Part shown: positions 1 through 9,019 of the stretch, piece after piece
Layout of the letters: the number at the start of each line of letters is the position of its first letter
Position numbering within the stretch: the first letter of the stretch is position 1
From: Lentzea terrae
GTDB taxonomy: Bacteria > Actinomycetota > Actinomycetes > Mycobacteriales > Pseudonocardiaceae
Length of the DNA stretch: 64,000 nt
Reading direction: 5' to 3'
Assembly: GCF_003265345.1 (NCBI RefSeq)
Contig: NZ_QFWW01000035.1
Coordinates: forward strand, 164,147 to 228,146
Program-made: the position numbers and the translations under genes
The notes under the pieces: generated by a model
What the model saw: the letters and a program-made list of their open reading frames with translations, nothing else
What the model was told of the DNA's origin: nothing
Database searches by the model: none

Positions 1-154
1 CCAGGCGCTTCTGGCTCATGCCCGGCTGGTCGTAGCGGATGCCGATGGTCAGCTTGCCGCTGTCAGCACGTCCGATGACTGTGCTGGTGTCACCGCTCCC
101 ACAGGCGGTGGCGAACACCGCTACGGCAGTCAGGAGCGCGGCACGACGGATCAC
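1..154 (-). CDS. Solute-binding lipoprotein, N-terminal fragment
   Basis: The first 51 residues of a protein that runs off the left edge. It starts at a GTG and reads as a lipoprotein: basic N-terminus, hydrophobic stretch, then a lipobox ending FATAC with the Cys at about residue 18, and a Gly/Ser-rich spacer. The mature part contains KLTIGIRYDQPGMSQK, the typical first strand of a family 3 periplasmic amino-acid-binding protein (glutamate-binding GluB type). It would be anchored outside the membrane and feed an ABC importer whose other genes lie outside the window. Substrate assignment is tentative because only the N-terminus is visible. Confidence 0.75.
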   Translation of the reverse strand, partial: MIRRAALLTAVAVFATACGSGDTSTVIGRADSGKLTIGIRYDQPGMSQKRL

Positions 155-235
155 AACAGGCCTTCCGAAGGGTTGTTCGAGATTCGTGCGCAATGCTACG
201 GACCTGCCGCGATGATCAACTGTGATGTATGACAA

Positions 236-1057
236 CTAGGGCAGCCGGGCCCTACTGGGTGTCACACTCCGGCCCTCCCGCGCGATCGCCCTGCGGATGT
301 GCCCTGGTGGGACCAGTCGGCGCAGCCCAGGTGGGATCAGCAGAGCCGTCCGGCGCAACATCCGCAGCCGAAGGGTCGCGTTCCGATACGGCGCATGGCC
401 GTGCAGATCTATTGCCCAATCGGGCAGCACCGAGTACGCGAGGTGGCCGACCAGCACTTTGTAGACGGGCATGGCGTGGCGCAGAACACCCTGAGTGGCC
501 GGTCCGTGCAGGAAGTCGTAGATCAACTCGGAGTCGGCGGTCCTGCGCAGGATCGGCCGGACGGTCTCGAAGTACTCCTCCATTTCTCTGCGCGACCCCG
601 GCACTTCGTCCGCGTGCAGGCCCACGAGCGTCGCGGCGAACCGTTGCTCTGCGTAATACCGGTCCTTTTGCCGGTCCGTTAACTCATAACCGGCGCGGTT
701 GAGAACCGTCTCGAAGCTGTAGACCTCGGAGCAATGCACCCAGAGCAGCAACTCCGGCTCGTCGACCCGGAACGTCCTGCCGTCGACCACCCCGCGCAGG
801 CCGCGGTGGGTGGCTCGCACCCGCGCCGCGGCCGCTTCGATCGCCTCGTCGGTGCCGTAGACGCCGAGTCCGACGAAGTCCGCCGTGCGCCGCAGCCGTC
901 CGAACGGGTCGGTCTTGAAGTTGGAGTTCTGCACGACGCCCGCGACCGCTTTCGGGTGCAGGGCCTGCAGGTAGAGGCTCGAGATGCCGGCGACCCACAT
1001 CATCGGGTCGGCGTACATCTGCCAGCTCACGGAGTTCGGGTCGTTCGGTTCGAGCAT
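236..1057 (-). CDS. Oxygenase MpaB family / DUF2236 protein
   Basis: A 273-residue protein of the DUF2236 family, to which the fungal oxygenase MpaB and latex-clearing proteins belong. The family is all-helical and often heme-binding. Visible landmarks are the N-terminal DPNSVSWQMYADPMMW region, the ALHPKAVAGV segment, THRGLRG and the LLLWVHCSEVYSF helix, in the order expected of actinobacterial members. An upstream in-frame ATG at 1093 would run into the divergent gene; the ATG at 1057 leaves room for a promoter and begins at the conserved region. Divergent from the PPOX protein at 1092. Substrate unknown. Confidence 0.8.
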   Translation of the reverse strand: MLEPNDPNSVSWQMYADPMMWVAGISSLYLQALHPKAVAGVVQNSNFKTDPFGRLRRTADFVGLGVYGTDEAIEAAAARVRATHRGLRGVVDGRTFRVDEPELLLWVHCSEVYSFETVLNRAGYELTDRQKDRYYAEQRFAATLVGLHADEVPGSRREMEEYFETVRPILRRTADSELIYDFLHGPATQGVLRHAMPVYKVLVGHLAYSVLPDWAIDLHGHAPYRNATLRLRMLRRTALLIPPGLRRLVPPGHIRRAIAREGRSVTPSRARLP

Positions 1058-1091
1058 GCGGACATCGTCTCGTCTCGCGAAGATGATGGCC

Positions 1092-1502
1092 ATGGACCTG
1101 GACCAGGCACGGGAAGTGCTCCGCAGCCAACACCGCGCGGTGTTCTGCGCACTCAAGTCGGACGGCACGCCGGCCATGTCGCCGGTGCTCGTCGCGTTGG
1201 ACGACAACGGTGATGTGCTCGTCTCCACGCGAGCTACGGCCTACAAGACCAAGCAAGTCCAGCGCGATCCGGCCGTCTCGCTGTGCGTGCTGCCGGACAG
1301 CTTCTTCGGGCGGTGGATCCAGATCAACGGCACCGCGACGGTCGTGCCGTTGCCGGACGCCATGGACCTGCTGGTCCAGTACTACCGGACGATCTCCGGC
1401 GAGCACCCCGACTGGAACGACTACCGTGCGGCGATGGAACGTGAGCAGCGGGTGGTGCTGCGCATCACGCTGACCGGGGCGGGACCGGACAGGACGGGGT
1501 GA
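1092..1502 (+). CDS. PPOX-class F420-dependent oxidoreductase
   Basis: A 136-residue split-barrel flavin/F420-binding protein of the PPOX (pyridoxamine 5'-phosphate oxidase-like) class common in actinobacteria. Landmarks are HRAVFCALKSDGTPAMSPV (first strands), VLVSTRATAYKTKQVQRDP (cofactor phosphate binding), and a C-terminal REQRVVLRITL strand. Such proteins reduce diverse substrates with F420H2; the substrate here is not predictable. In-frame ATGs also exist at 1083 and 1086; 1092 is chosen because homologues begin MDLD-. Divergent from the DUF2236 gene with about 35 bp between the starts. Confidence 0.8.
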   Translation: MDLDQAREVLRSQHRAVFCALKSDGTPAMSPVLVALDDNGDVLVSTRATAYKTKQVQRDPAVSLCVLPDSFFGRWIQINGTATVVPLPDAMDLLVQYYRTISGEHPDWNDYRAAMEREQRVVLRITLTGAGPDRTG

Positions 1503-1593
1503 TTCTCGGGTCCGCCCGTAACACCGTTAGCGGGAGCAACGATTTCACGCGGACGGCGGCTACCGGGCAGGCGGAACCTGGGGAGCGAAAGCG

Positions 1594-2076
1594 ATGACTG
1601 GTGTCAGACGCCGCGGCTACTTGGCTGCCGCGGTGGCGGTGATGGGTGCTGCCCTGGTGGCGGCGTTCTTCGCGGCCCCTCCGGACAAACCGGTGGACAT
1701 CCGCCTGGTGGCGCCGCCACCACCGGCACCCGAGACCGTCACCGCCACCGCCGAAACGACCGTTTCCGCTGTCGGTCCGGTGGTGCTCACCACCTCCCCG
1801 CCGCCGCCACCGGTACCTGCCCGGCCCCTGCCGCGTCAGTCGCCGGCGCCGACCACGTCGTCGGTGCCCACGACGGCGTCCAAGCCGCGCGGCCTCCTCG
1901 ACTTCCTGCGCTGCGACTACAAGTACTTCGACGGCGACGAGATCGAACGCTGCCTGCCGTGGCCGCTCACGCCGAAAGAGCTGTGCCAGTACGTGGAGGA
2001 CCACCAACTGGACCTGGTCGACGTGCGCGACCGCAACGGCCGTGAGCTCGACGAGCTCGACTTCGACTGCGACTAG
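1594..2076 (+). CDS. Membrane-anchored Pro/Thr-rich hypothetical protein with excalibur-like C-terminus
   Basis: 160 residues, no recognised named family. Residues about 8-28 form one hydrophobic segment (signal anchor). This is followed by about 75 residues of Pro/Thr-rich linker, then a compact acidic C-terminal domain with three cysteines (RCDYKYF, RCLPWPL, LCQYV) ending in DRNGRELDELDFDCD. The C-terminal Asp-rich pattern is reminiscent of calcium-binding excalibur domains, but this is only a resemblance. It is probably a surface protein held off the membrane by the linker. Its stop overlaps the stop of the convergent ATPase gene by four bases (CTAG). Confidence 0.65.
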   Translation: MTGVRRRGYLAAAVAVMGAALVAAFFAAPPDKPVDIRLVAPPPPAPETVTATAETTVSAVGPVVLTTSPPPPPVPARPLPRQSPAPTTSSVPTTASKPRGLLDFLRCDYKYFDGDEIERCLPWPLTPKELCQYVEDHQLDLVDVRDRNGRELDELDFDCD

Positions 2077-5000
2077 CCCTTGAGTTCGGCCAGTTGGCGC
2101 AGGTTCGCCTCCGCTCTGGTGCCGAGCAGCTGGGCCTCACCGAGGTAGTGGTCGTCGATCAACGCCTCGACCTCGGCGTCGTTCATCGCCGGGACGATCC
2201 TCGCCGCCATCCGGTTCATGTTGCGGTAGCTGCCCTGCAACAGGAACTCCCCGCCGCTCGCCGCCGACGCGATGTACTCCTGGTTGACCTTGAGCACGAC
2301 CTCCTGGATCCGTTGCAGCTTGCGGACCACGGACAGCATCCGGTCGAGCTCGACGGTTTCGTACTCGTGCCTGATGCTCTCGCCGTTCGCCAGGCGCACC
2401 AACGGTTCCACGTCGACGCCGCCCAGGGTCGGGTTGGAGCCGGACGCGTTCTCCAGGTAGCTCAACGCAAACAGGGCGTCGCGACCGGACAGCACGTCGC
2501 CGAGGTTCCACACGTCCGCGCGGTTCGCGAGCATGTCCGGAACCCTGAAGGCACGGCCCGTCTCGGTGTACGGGTTGCCCGCCATCGACACGGCGAACCG
2601 CTTGCCCCGCAGGTCGAACGTGCGTGTCTCGCCGTCCCAGACGCCGTCAACGCGTCGTTGTGCGTCGCACAGCGAGATGAACTTCTGCAGCAGCTCAGGT
2701 GATGTGTGCTGGATGTCGTCGAGGTGCAGCAGAACGTTGCTGCCCAGGGCGAACGCGAAGTTGATCCGCTCGACCTCCTGGCGTGCGGTGGCATTTGGTG
2801 CCTCCTCCGGGTCGAGCGAGGTGACGCCGCTGCCCAGCGCCGGGCCGTTGACCTTGACGAACACCATGCCCAGGCGGTTCGCGACGTACTCCATCAGCGT
2901 CGTCTTGCCGTAGCCGGGCGGGGAGATCAGCATCAGCAGGCCCGTGCCGTCGTTGAGCTGCTTCGCGAGGTTGTCGCCGATCAACGGCAGGTAGACCTCG
3001 TTCAGCAACCTGTTGCGCACGAACGTGTTCAGCACCGCGGGGCGGTAGTCGTCGAGCCTGAGCCGCCGGCGTTCCTCGGCGAGCAGCTCGTCGCGCTGGC
3101 GCTGGTACGCCCGGAACGCCGGGACCTGCTCCGCGCGGAAGTTCCGCAGCCTGGTCAGGGTCTCGTCCAGGCGGAGCTCCATGGACTGGTTGCTGACGCG
3201 CGGGTGTGTGCCGAGCAGACCGGTGACCGACTCGGTCAGCGCGGCGCTGGAGTCGTACCGGGGCAGGTCGGTGAGCAGGACCGCGACCACCTCGGGGAGC
3301 TCGGGGCAGGTCTCGTCGCCGAGGAACGCGTTCAGCCACGCCTCGATCAGGTCGCGGTCGTGCAGCTCCTCGGTGACGACCGCGCGGAACCTGTCGATCA
3401 CCGTGCGGGCGGCCTTGCTGGTGACGAATCCCTTGGGCTCGCAGGCGAGTTCCTCGAACAGGTACTCCGCAGCCAGGCCGTCGATGCCGAACTGCTCGGT
3501 CAGCTCCGGAATGCCGTGCGTACCACCGAAGATCGTGCGGGCGCGGGCCAGCGACTCGGCCTTGCGCGTCCACACCTCACGTTGGTCCGCCGACTGCTCG
3601 GACCAGAAGATCTGGGCTGCGGCGCGCGTGGCGGGCGGGTACCTCAGCAGCCCGGCACCGGCGTGAAGTCGTTGCAGGACAGCGAGAATCTTCGCGGCGT
3701 CGTGGTCGTGGACGCCCTTCTCGTAGCCCTCGTCGTAGCGTTCCGCGGCCGCGTTGGCCACGTCGTCGCGGCCCTCCGCGAGCAGGCAGCCGGCGAGGTG
3801 CTCCGACCGGTAGACGTCCTGGGTCTCGGAAACCAGCAACTGGTCCCAGAACTGACGTGTGTGCTCGAAGCCCGAGACCTCGCTGCGGTAGTCGGTACCG
3901 GTGACCGCGTAGAACAACCGGCCGTCGCGCGGCACCAGGGTGAGGTTCATCGGCTCGGTCGTCACCGGGAAGCGGTGACGACCGAGCACGATCGACGCGC
4001 CGTCGTACAGATCGGCCCGGTCGCGCAGTGCCCGGCCTCCCTCTTGCCGGGCATCGCGCAGACTCGCGTCGAGCTCGTCCGCCCGCACGTCACCGAGCTC
4101 GCGCAGCTCGGCCGCGACGTTGCGGACCTTGGCGACCATGGGATCGCCGGCGAAGTACGTGTTGATCTCGTCGGTCGAGGTGAGCTTCCCGAGGCGACGG
4201 CGGATCGTACCGAGCACGCGTTCGGCCGACTGCACCAGCCGGTCGGCTTTGCGCGCCCGTTCGTCGAGCAACGTCTGCTTGCGCGCGGAGAACGCCTCGT
4301 AGACGTCCGTGCGCTTGGCCCCGATCTGCGCCAGGAAGTCGTCGAACTCGCCGAACCGCGACTCCAGGTTCTCGAGCTGCAGCAGCAACCGGCCGAGCTG
4401 GTCGTCGCAGCGCTGCGGGGTGTCGGCGACCGACAGCGCGCCGGTGATGGCCTGGCCGAGCAGCGCGAACTCGGCGGCGAACTCGGCTCTGCCCTCGGCG
4501 TTCGCGAGCTGGGCCCTGCGACCGTCCACAGTGGCCCGGGCCCGGTTCACCGCGGCCAGGACCTCGCCGATGCTCGCCAGGATCGCCGTGCGGGTGGTCG
4601 TGTCGGCGGCATCGAGCGTGCTGACGACCTCGGTCAGCACCTCCAGACCGGTCTGCTGCTGCGCGAGCCGTTCGCGCAGCGGCTTGGCCTCGGCCGCGGT
4701 CTTCAGCTCCGCGGCCGCGATCTGCTCGATCTCCTCGTGGTACTGGGCGAACGCGCCCTCGCCGCTGAGGAAAGCGACGGCCCTGCGCGCACTGGCACCC
4801 AGTTCCTCGACGAGCTCGGCTTCGCGCCGGTCGATCTCCTCGACGTCGACGTACCTGAGGTCCTTGAGGGTGATCAGCCGGCCCTGCGCGGACCGCAGAT
4901 CGGCGAGCAGGCGGACCCACTCGTCGGCGCTCCTCGGTGCCGCCGACCTGGCCAGCCTGATCAGCGAGGCGAGCTTCTCCGAGGCTGTGTGGAGCTGCTC

Positions 5001-6479
5001 GGCGGCGTGCTCGGTGAGCTTGCGGACGGCCTCGAACTCGTCCAGCACCTGTTCGGCGGTGGCGCGGACGGCCAGCACGTCGTCCCTGAGCCCCAGCTCG
5101 GCGAGCCAGTGCACGCTGTCGATCACCCTGGTGCACAACGCGATCAGGCCTTCGAACACCGGGGCGCTCGGGGTCATCTCGGCGGCCATCCTGGTCACCG
5201 ACAGGCAGTCCGAGATGCCGCGGACCAGTTCGGCGTTGCCGATGCGGGCCAGCGGTCCGGTCTCCTCGGGGAGCACCTCGTCCGCCACGAACGGGGTGCG
5301 CCAGACCTGCATCGGGTGCACGCGAACGGGTTCGGGGCTGGTCTCGCGGAAGACGACCAGCGTGCCGTCGGGGAAGAGCGAGTAGCCGTGGCACGTGATC
5401 GGTGTGGCGACTTCCTTGCGGATCACGTTGTAGGGCAACAGCAAGCTGCGGCCCTCGCGGCGGGCGTGGTAGACGAACAGCACGTCCTCGCCGTTCGCCG
5501 ACCGGATGACCCGCTCGAACTCCAGCTCGTCGGTGTCGACGTCGAAGGTCTTGTCCGCACCCGTGACGAGGTAGTAGCCGCCCGGGAAGATGATCCCCTG
5601 GTCTTCTGGGAGTCGTTGGCACGCCTGGCCGATGCCGTCGAGCCTGGCGACGGTCTTGGTGCGGGTGTTGAAGACCAGGTGCCGCCAGACCGTCTCGTTG
5701 TACGGGCGGATCCTGAGCAGGATCAACGGGCCGACGCGGGCGTAGTGCACGTCGGCGTCCGCGAGGCTCTGCAACGGCTCGTCGACGGGCTCCTCGTAGA
5801 TGCCCTGGCCGACCTCGGTGTTGTTCTCGATCTTGACGGTCAGCGTGCCGCCGACCGTCTCGACGAAGACCTCGTTCTCGATCGCGATGTGCGGGTGCCG
5901 GCCGAGCACGTGCTGGTCGCGGGTGGTCTCCACCCAGTTGACGTCGTGCGAGGGCGGGAACACGTGGTCGCGGTCGCCGCGGTTGTCGAGGTAGGTGACC
6001 GTGCCGTCGACCGCGATGTCCCAGCGCAGCACGCGGATGTCCTCGATCCGCGCGCCGGTCTGGAACACCGCGAGCAGCCGTGCCTCCACGATCCGCAGCT
6101 GCAGCAGCCTGGTCTCGCGGTAGTAGCGGTAGAGCTCGGCGAAGTCGTTGCGGAACCTCGGATCGTGCAGGAACTCCGCGTCGATCGTGCCGAAGTCCTT
6201 GCCGTGGACCGCGAAGACGTCGTCCACCGTCGTCTCGGGCTTGAGGCCGAGGAACACGTTGTAGCCGAACAGCATCGTCTCGCCGATCGGCACGATGTCG
6301 CGTGGCACGCAGTTGTTCTCGGTGCGGATGCGTTCGGTGGCAACGAGTTCGAGGGCAGTGCTGCCGAACGTCTCGACGCGCTTTGCGTTCAGCGCCTCGG
6401 TGCTCCGGGCGAGCCCGCTGGCCTGTTCGGCCAGCCGGGCTCGCAGCACCTCGTAGGTGCCGGCGTCGAGCTGGGTCAT
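2073..6479 (-). CDS. Large AAA-type 'DNA repair ATPase' of the flotillin operon
   Basis: 1468 residues. The N-terminal half is a beta-rich DUF3686-like region, the middle (about 430-820) is a long helical/coiled-coil region, and the C-terminal third is an AAA-type ATPase. Its P-loop is SPPGYGKTT near residue 1185 and its Walker B is LLHLDDI near residue 1250. The family is annotated in databases as DNA repair ATPase, but direct function is not established. It is the last gene of an operon with YqiJ and flotillin; its ATG overlaps the flotillin stop by four bases, indicating translational coupling. That linkage suggests a membrane-associated remodelling ATPase rather than a classic repair enzyme (inference). 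Confidence 0.85.
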   Translation of the reverse strand: MTQLDAGTYEVLRARLAEQASGLARSTEALNAKRVETFGSTALELVATERIRTENNCVPRDIVPIGETMLFGYNVFLGLKPETTVDDVFAVHGKDFGTIDAEFLHDPRFRNDFAELYRYYRETRLLQLRIVEARLLAVFQTGARIEDIRVLRWDIAVDGTVTYLDNRGDRDHVFPPSHDVNWVETTRDQHVLGRHPHIAIENEVFVETVGGTLTVKIENNTEVGQGIYEEPVDEPLQSLADADVHYARVGPLILLRIRPYNETVWRHLVFNTRTKTVARLDGIGQACQRLPEDQGIIFPGGYYLVTGADKTFDVDTDELEFERVIRSANGEDVLFVYHARREGRSLLLPYNVIRKEVATPITCHGYSLFPDGTLVVFRETSPEPVRVHPMQVWRTPFVADEVLPEETGPLARIGNAELVRGISDCLSVTRMAAEMTPSAPVFEGLIALCTRVIDSVHWLAELGLRDDVLAVRATAEQVLDEFEAVRKLTEHAAEQLHTASEKLASLIRLARSAAPRSADEWVRLLADLRSAQGRLITLKDLRYVDVEEIDRREAELVEELGASARRAVAFLSGEGAFAQYHEEIEQIAAAELKTAAEAKPLRERLAQQQTGLEVLTEVVSTLDAADTTTRTAILASIGEVLAAVNRARATVDGRRAQLANAEGRAEFAAEFALLGQAITGALSVADTPQRCDDQLGRLLLQLENLESRFGEFDDFLAQIGAKRTDVYEAFSARKQTLLDERARKADRLVQSAERVLGTIRRRLGKLTSTDEINTYFAGDPMVAKVRNVAAELRELGDVRADELDASLRDARQEGGRALRDRADLYDGASIVLGRHRFPVTTEPMNLTLVPRDGRLFYAVTGTDYRSEVSGFEHTRQFWDQLLVSETQDVYRSEHLAGCLLAEGRDDVANAAAERYDEGYEKGVHDHDAAKILAVLQRLHAGAGLLRYPPATRAAAQIFWSEQSADQREVWTRKAESLARARTIFGGTHGIPELTEQFGIDGLAAEYLFEELACEPKGFVTSKAARTVIDRFRAVVTEELHDRDLIEAWLNAFLGDETCPELPEVVAVLLTDLPRYDSSAALTESVTGLLGTHPRVSNQSMELRLDETLTRLRNFRAEQVPAFRAYQRQRDELLAEERRRLRLDDYRPAVLNTFVRNRLLNEVYLPLIGDNLAKQLNDGTGLLMLISPPGYGKTTLMEYVANRLGMVFVKVNGPALGSGVTSLDPEEAPNATARQEVERINFAFALGSNVLLHLDDIQHTSPELLQKFISLCDAQRRVDGVWDGETRTFDLRGKRFAVSMAGNPYTETGRAFRVPDMLANRADVWNLGDVLSGRDALFALSYLENASGSNPTLGGVDVEPLVRLANGESIRHEYETVELDRMLSVVRKLQRIQEVVLKVNQEYIASAASGGEFLLQGSYRNMNRMAARIVPAMNDAEVEALIDDHYLGEAQLLGTRAEANLRQLAELKG

Positions 6480-8401
6480 GCGTTCTGCCCGTTGACCTTG
6501 GCCATCTGAGTCAGGGCCAGGGCAGCGGCCAGGTTCTGCGCGTCACCGGTGGTGAACGAGCTGAGGATCTTGGTCAGGTCCTCCGGGAAGTTCGCCGTCC
6601 CGTCCATCCACTTGGCGCCCAACGCCTGCACGACGTCGGAGCTGCCGACGAACCCGTCGACCTGCTTGCCCGCGGTGATCGCGTTCGCGATCTTGTCGAA
6701 GAACATCGTGTCGCCACCGATGATGTCGATGTCGGCCTTCTCCAGCCCGGCCGCGAGGACCATGGCCTGGGCCTCGGCGACCTGGCGCTGCACATCGATG
6801 CCCTTGAGCCGGATCTCCTTCTCCGCCTCCAGGCGCAGTCGGTACTCCTCGTGCTCGCGGGTGGCGCTGTCGAGCGCGGCCATCGCCTCCGCTTTGTGCG
6901 ACAAGCCTTCCGCCTCGCCCTTGAGGCGCTCCTTGATGCCCTCGGCGTCGGCGAGCGCCTTCTCGCGGTCGACGACGGCCTCGGCGCGACCGATCTTCTC
7001 GATGGCGTCGGCGTCGCGTTCCTTGACCTGGACGTTCGCCAGCCCCGCCGCGGCGGTCTCGGCCTGGACGCCCTCGGCGAGCCGGATCTTGGCGCGGGCG
7101 TCGAGGTCGGCGGCCTGCTGGCGCGACTCGGCGAGCACGACGACCTCGCGGGCCTTGTGCTGCGCGGCCTGTTCCGCGGCCTCGGCGGCCTTGATGTCCT
7201 TGACCAGCGACTGCTGCGCCTCGGCCTCCGCCATGATCACGATCTGCTGGCGCTCGCGCTCGGCCTCCTCGACCGCACGCAGGCGCTTGATGTTCTCCTC
7301 CTGCTCGGCGACGGTCTTCTCCACCGCGACCCGCTCGCGCACCAGGTCGGCGATGGCGCGACGCTCGTGCTCGAGCTCCTTGTCCTTCTCGATCATGCGC
7401 AGCGCGGTCTCGCGTTCGCGGGCGATGACCTCCAGCATCCGGTCCTTCTCGATGCGCTCGGTCTCGACGGCGATCACCCGCTCGCGGTTCTTCTCCGCCA
7501 CGGCGATCTCGCGGGCCTTGTTCTCGGTCTGGATGCCGAGCTGCTCTTCGGTGCGGATGAACGCGGTGTTGGCCTTGAGCCGCTCCTCGGCCTGGACCTT
7601 CTGGGTCTCCGCCTCCTGCTGCGCGCGGGCGGTCTCGATCTCGCGCTTCTGCCTGATCTCCGCGTCCGCCTGCCTGCGCTCCAGCTCGAGGATCGCCTCA
7701 CGCGCGCTGACGTTCTGGCGCGTGATCTCCTTCTCCTCGTTGCGGGTGAACTCGTTGGTCTTGACGTGCTCGATCGCGGTCAGCTCGGTGATCTTGCGAA
7801 TGCCCTGCGCGTCCAGGATGTTCGCCGGGTCGAGCTGCTTGAGCGGCGTCTGCTCCAGGTAGTCGATGGCCGCGTCCTCGAGGCTGTAGCCGTTGAGGTC
7901 GGTGCCGATGACCTGGACGATCCGGTCGCGGAACTCGTCGCGGTGGGTGTAGAGGTCGACGAAGTCGAGCTGCTTGCCGACGGTCTTGAGCGCCTCGGAG
8001 AACTTGGCGTTGAACAGCTCCTGCAGCGTGGCCTCGTGGCTCGCGCGTTCGGTGCCGATCGCCTGCGCGACCTTGATGACGTCCTCGACGGTCTTGTTGA
8101 CCCGCACGAAGAACGTGATGCGGATGTCCGCGCGGATGTTGTCCTTGCAGATCAGGCCCTCGTTGCCGGCTCTGCGGATCTCGATGGTCTTCACCGAGAT
8201 GTCCATCGTCTCGCATCTGTGCAGGACCGGGAGGACCACGGTGCCGGTGAAGGTCACGTCGACCTTGCGCATCTTCGAGACGATCAGCGCCTTGCCCTGC
8301 TCGCACTTCTTGAACAGCCTGCTCAGCGTGATCGTCGCCAAGATCAGCACGACCACGACCACCGCGATCAGCACGAGCAATCCCGTGGAAATCGCACCCA
8401 T
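6476..8401 (-). CDS. Flotillin / SPFH-domain membrane scaffold protein (YqiK-like)
   Basis: 641 residues. One N-terminal transmembrane helix (about 5-28) is followed by an SPFH/band-7 domain (about 35-220). A very long Ala/Glu/Arg-rich coiled coil covers about 230-560, and the C-terminus is Gly/Ala-rich. This is the flotillin plan; flotillins oligomerise on the inner face of the membrane and organise microdomains. The start follows the YqiJ stop by one base, and its stop overlaps the ATPase start, so all three proteins are likely made in fixed proportion. No unusual missing region is seen. Confidence 0.92.
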   Translation of the reverse strand: MGAISTGLLVLIAVVVVVLILATITLSRLFKKCEQGKALIVSKMRKVDVTFTGTVVLPVLHRCETMDISVKTIEIRRAGNEGLICKDNIRADIRITFFVRVNKTVEDVIKVAQAIGTERASHEATLQELFNAKFSEALKTVGKQLDFVDLYTHRDEFRDRIVQVIGTDLNGYSLEDAAIDYLEQTPLKQLDPANILDAQGIRKITELTAIEHVKTNEFTRNEEKEITRQNVSAREAILELERRQADAEIRQKREIETARAQQEAETQKVQAEERLKANTAFIRTEEQLGIQTENKAREIAVAEKNRERVIAVETERIEKDRMLEVIARERETALRMIEKDKELEHERRAIADLVRERVAVEKTVAEQEENIKRLRAVEEAERERQQIVIMAEAEAQQSLVKDIKAAEAAEQAAQHKAREVVVLAESRQQAADLDARAKIRLAEGVQAETAAAGLANVQVKERDADAIEKIGRAEAVVDREKALADAEGIKERLKGEAEGLSHKAEAMAALDSATREHEEYRLRLEAEKEIRLKGIDVQRQVAEAQAMVLAAGLEKADIDIIGGDTMFFDKIANAITAGKQVDGFVGSSDVVQALGAKWMDGTANFPEDLTKILSSFTTGDAQNLAAALALTQMAKVNGQNA

Positions 8402-8402
8402 G

Positions 8403-8936
8403 TCAGCCCCCTGTGGTGATGTCCACGACCCAGAAGAACTCGCCTTCGGCGTCGTAGTCGAAGATCAGCGCGGTCTGTCCCGCCTTCAGTTCAGTGCTCT
8501 GCGCGGCGCGCACCTGCACGACAGCCGTGCCACCGTCGTCCGCGGTGACCTCGGCCTGCCCGTAGTTCTCGGTGACCCGCGCCGTCCGCACGATCGCCGT
8601 GCGGCCGACGAAGTCGTTGCGGGACGCGGGTTTCTCCGGCTTGGTCCAGTTCCGCACCGGGATGCTGAGGATCTTCGTGAGCAACGCGCCGATGAGCAGC
8701 GCGCCGGCGAGCACGACGTACCGGAGCTTGCCCTCCGGCGTCAGCACCGTGCCGACCAGCGCGGCGAACCACGTGATCACGATGAACATCGAGATGGAGA
8801 TCGGCAGTACCGGGGCGTGCAGGTGGTCCATGCCGACCAGCGCTGCCGTGAGCCAGTACGCCAGCACCACGAGCACCAGAAAGCTGAACAGCACGGTCGG
8901 AAACGCCAGCGCCGCGGCCACGAACTCGGTCATCAT
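8403..8936 (-). CDS. YqiJ/NfeD-like OB-fold membrane protein
   Basis: 177 residues with three hydrophobic helices in the first 95 residues. A soluble beta-rich OB-fold tail follows (about 105-175, from FVGRTAIVRTARVTENYGQAEV). This is the NfeD/YqiJ plan; such proteins are the standing partners of flotillins and are encoded immediately before them in many bacteria. It is the first gene of the operon, divergent from the LLM oxidoreductase at 9020 across an 83-bp intergenic region that must hold both promoters. Confidence 0.88.
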   Translation of the reverse strand: MMTEFVAAALAFPTVLFSFLVLVVLAYWLTAALVGMDHLHAPVLPISISMFIVITWFAALVGTVLTPEGKLRYVVLAGALLIGALLTKILSIPVRNWTKPEKPASRNDFVGRTAIVRTARVTENYGQAEVTADDGGTAVVQVRAAQSTELKAGQTALIFDYDAEGEFFWVVDITTGG

Positions 8937-9019
8937 CGCCCCCCTTCTCGCAGTATGAATGTCTGGCGGGCGGAATATGTTGAGTTCGCTGGAATGATCG
9001 ACGTCACTCGATCGTTGAC

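Noticed and set aside
2706..6509. Very long open frame opposite the ATPase gene
   Set aside because: It is the antisense shadow of a high-GC gene; composition is Gln/Arg/Val-rich with no domain, and the minus strand encodes a complete AAA-type protein.
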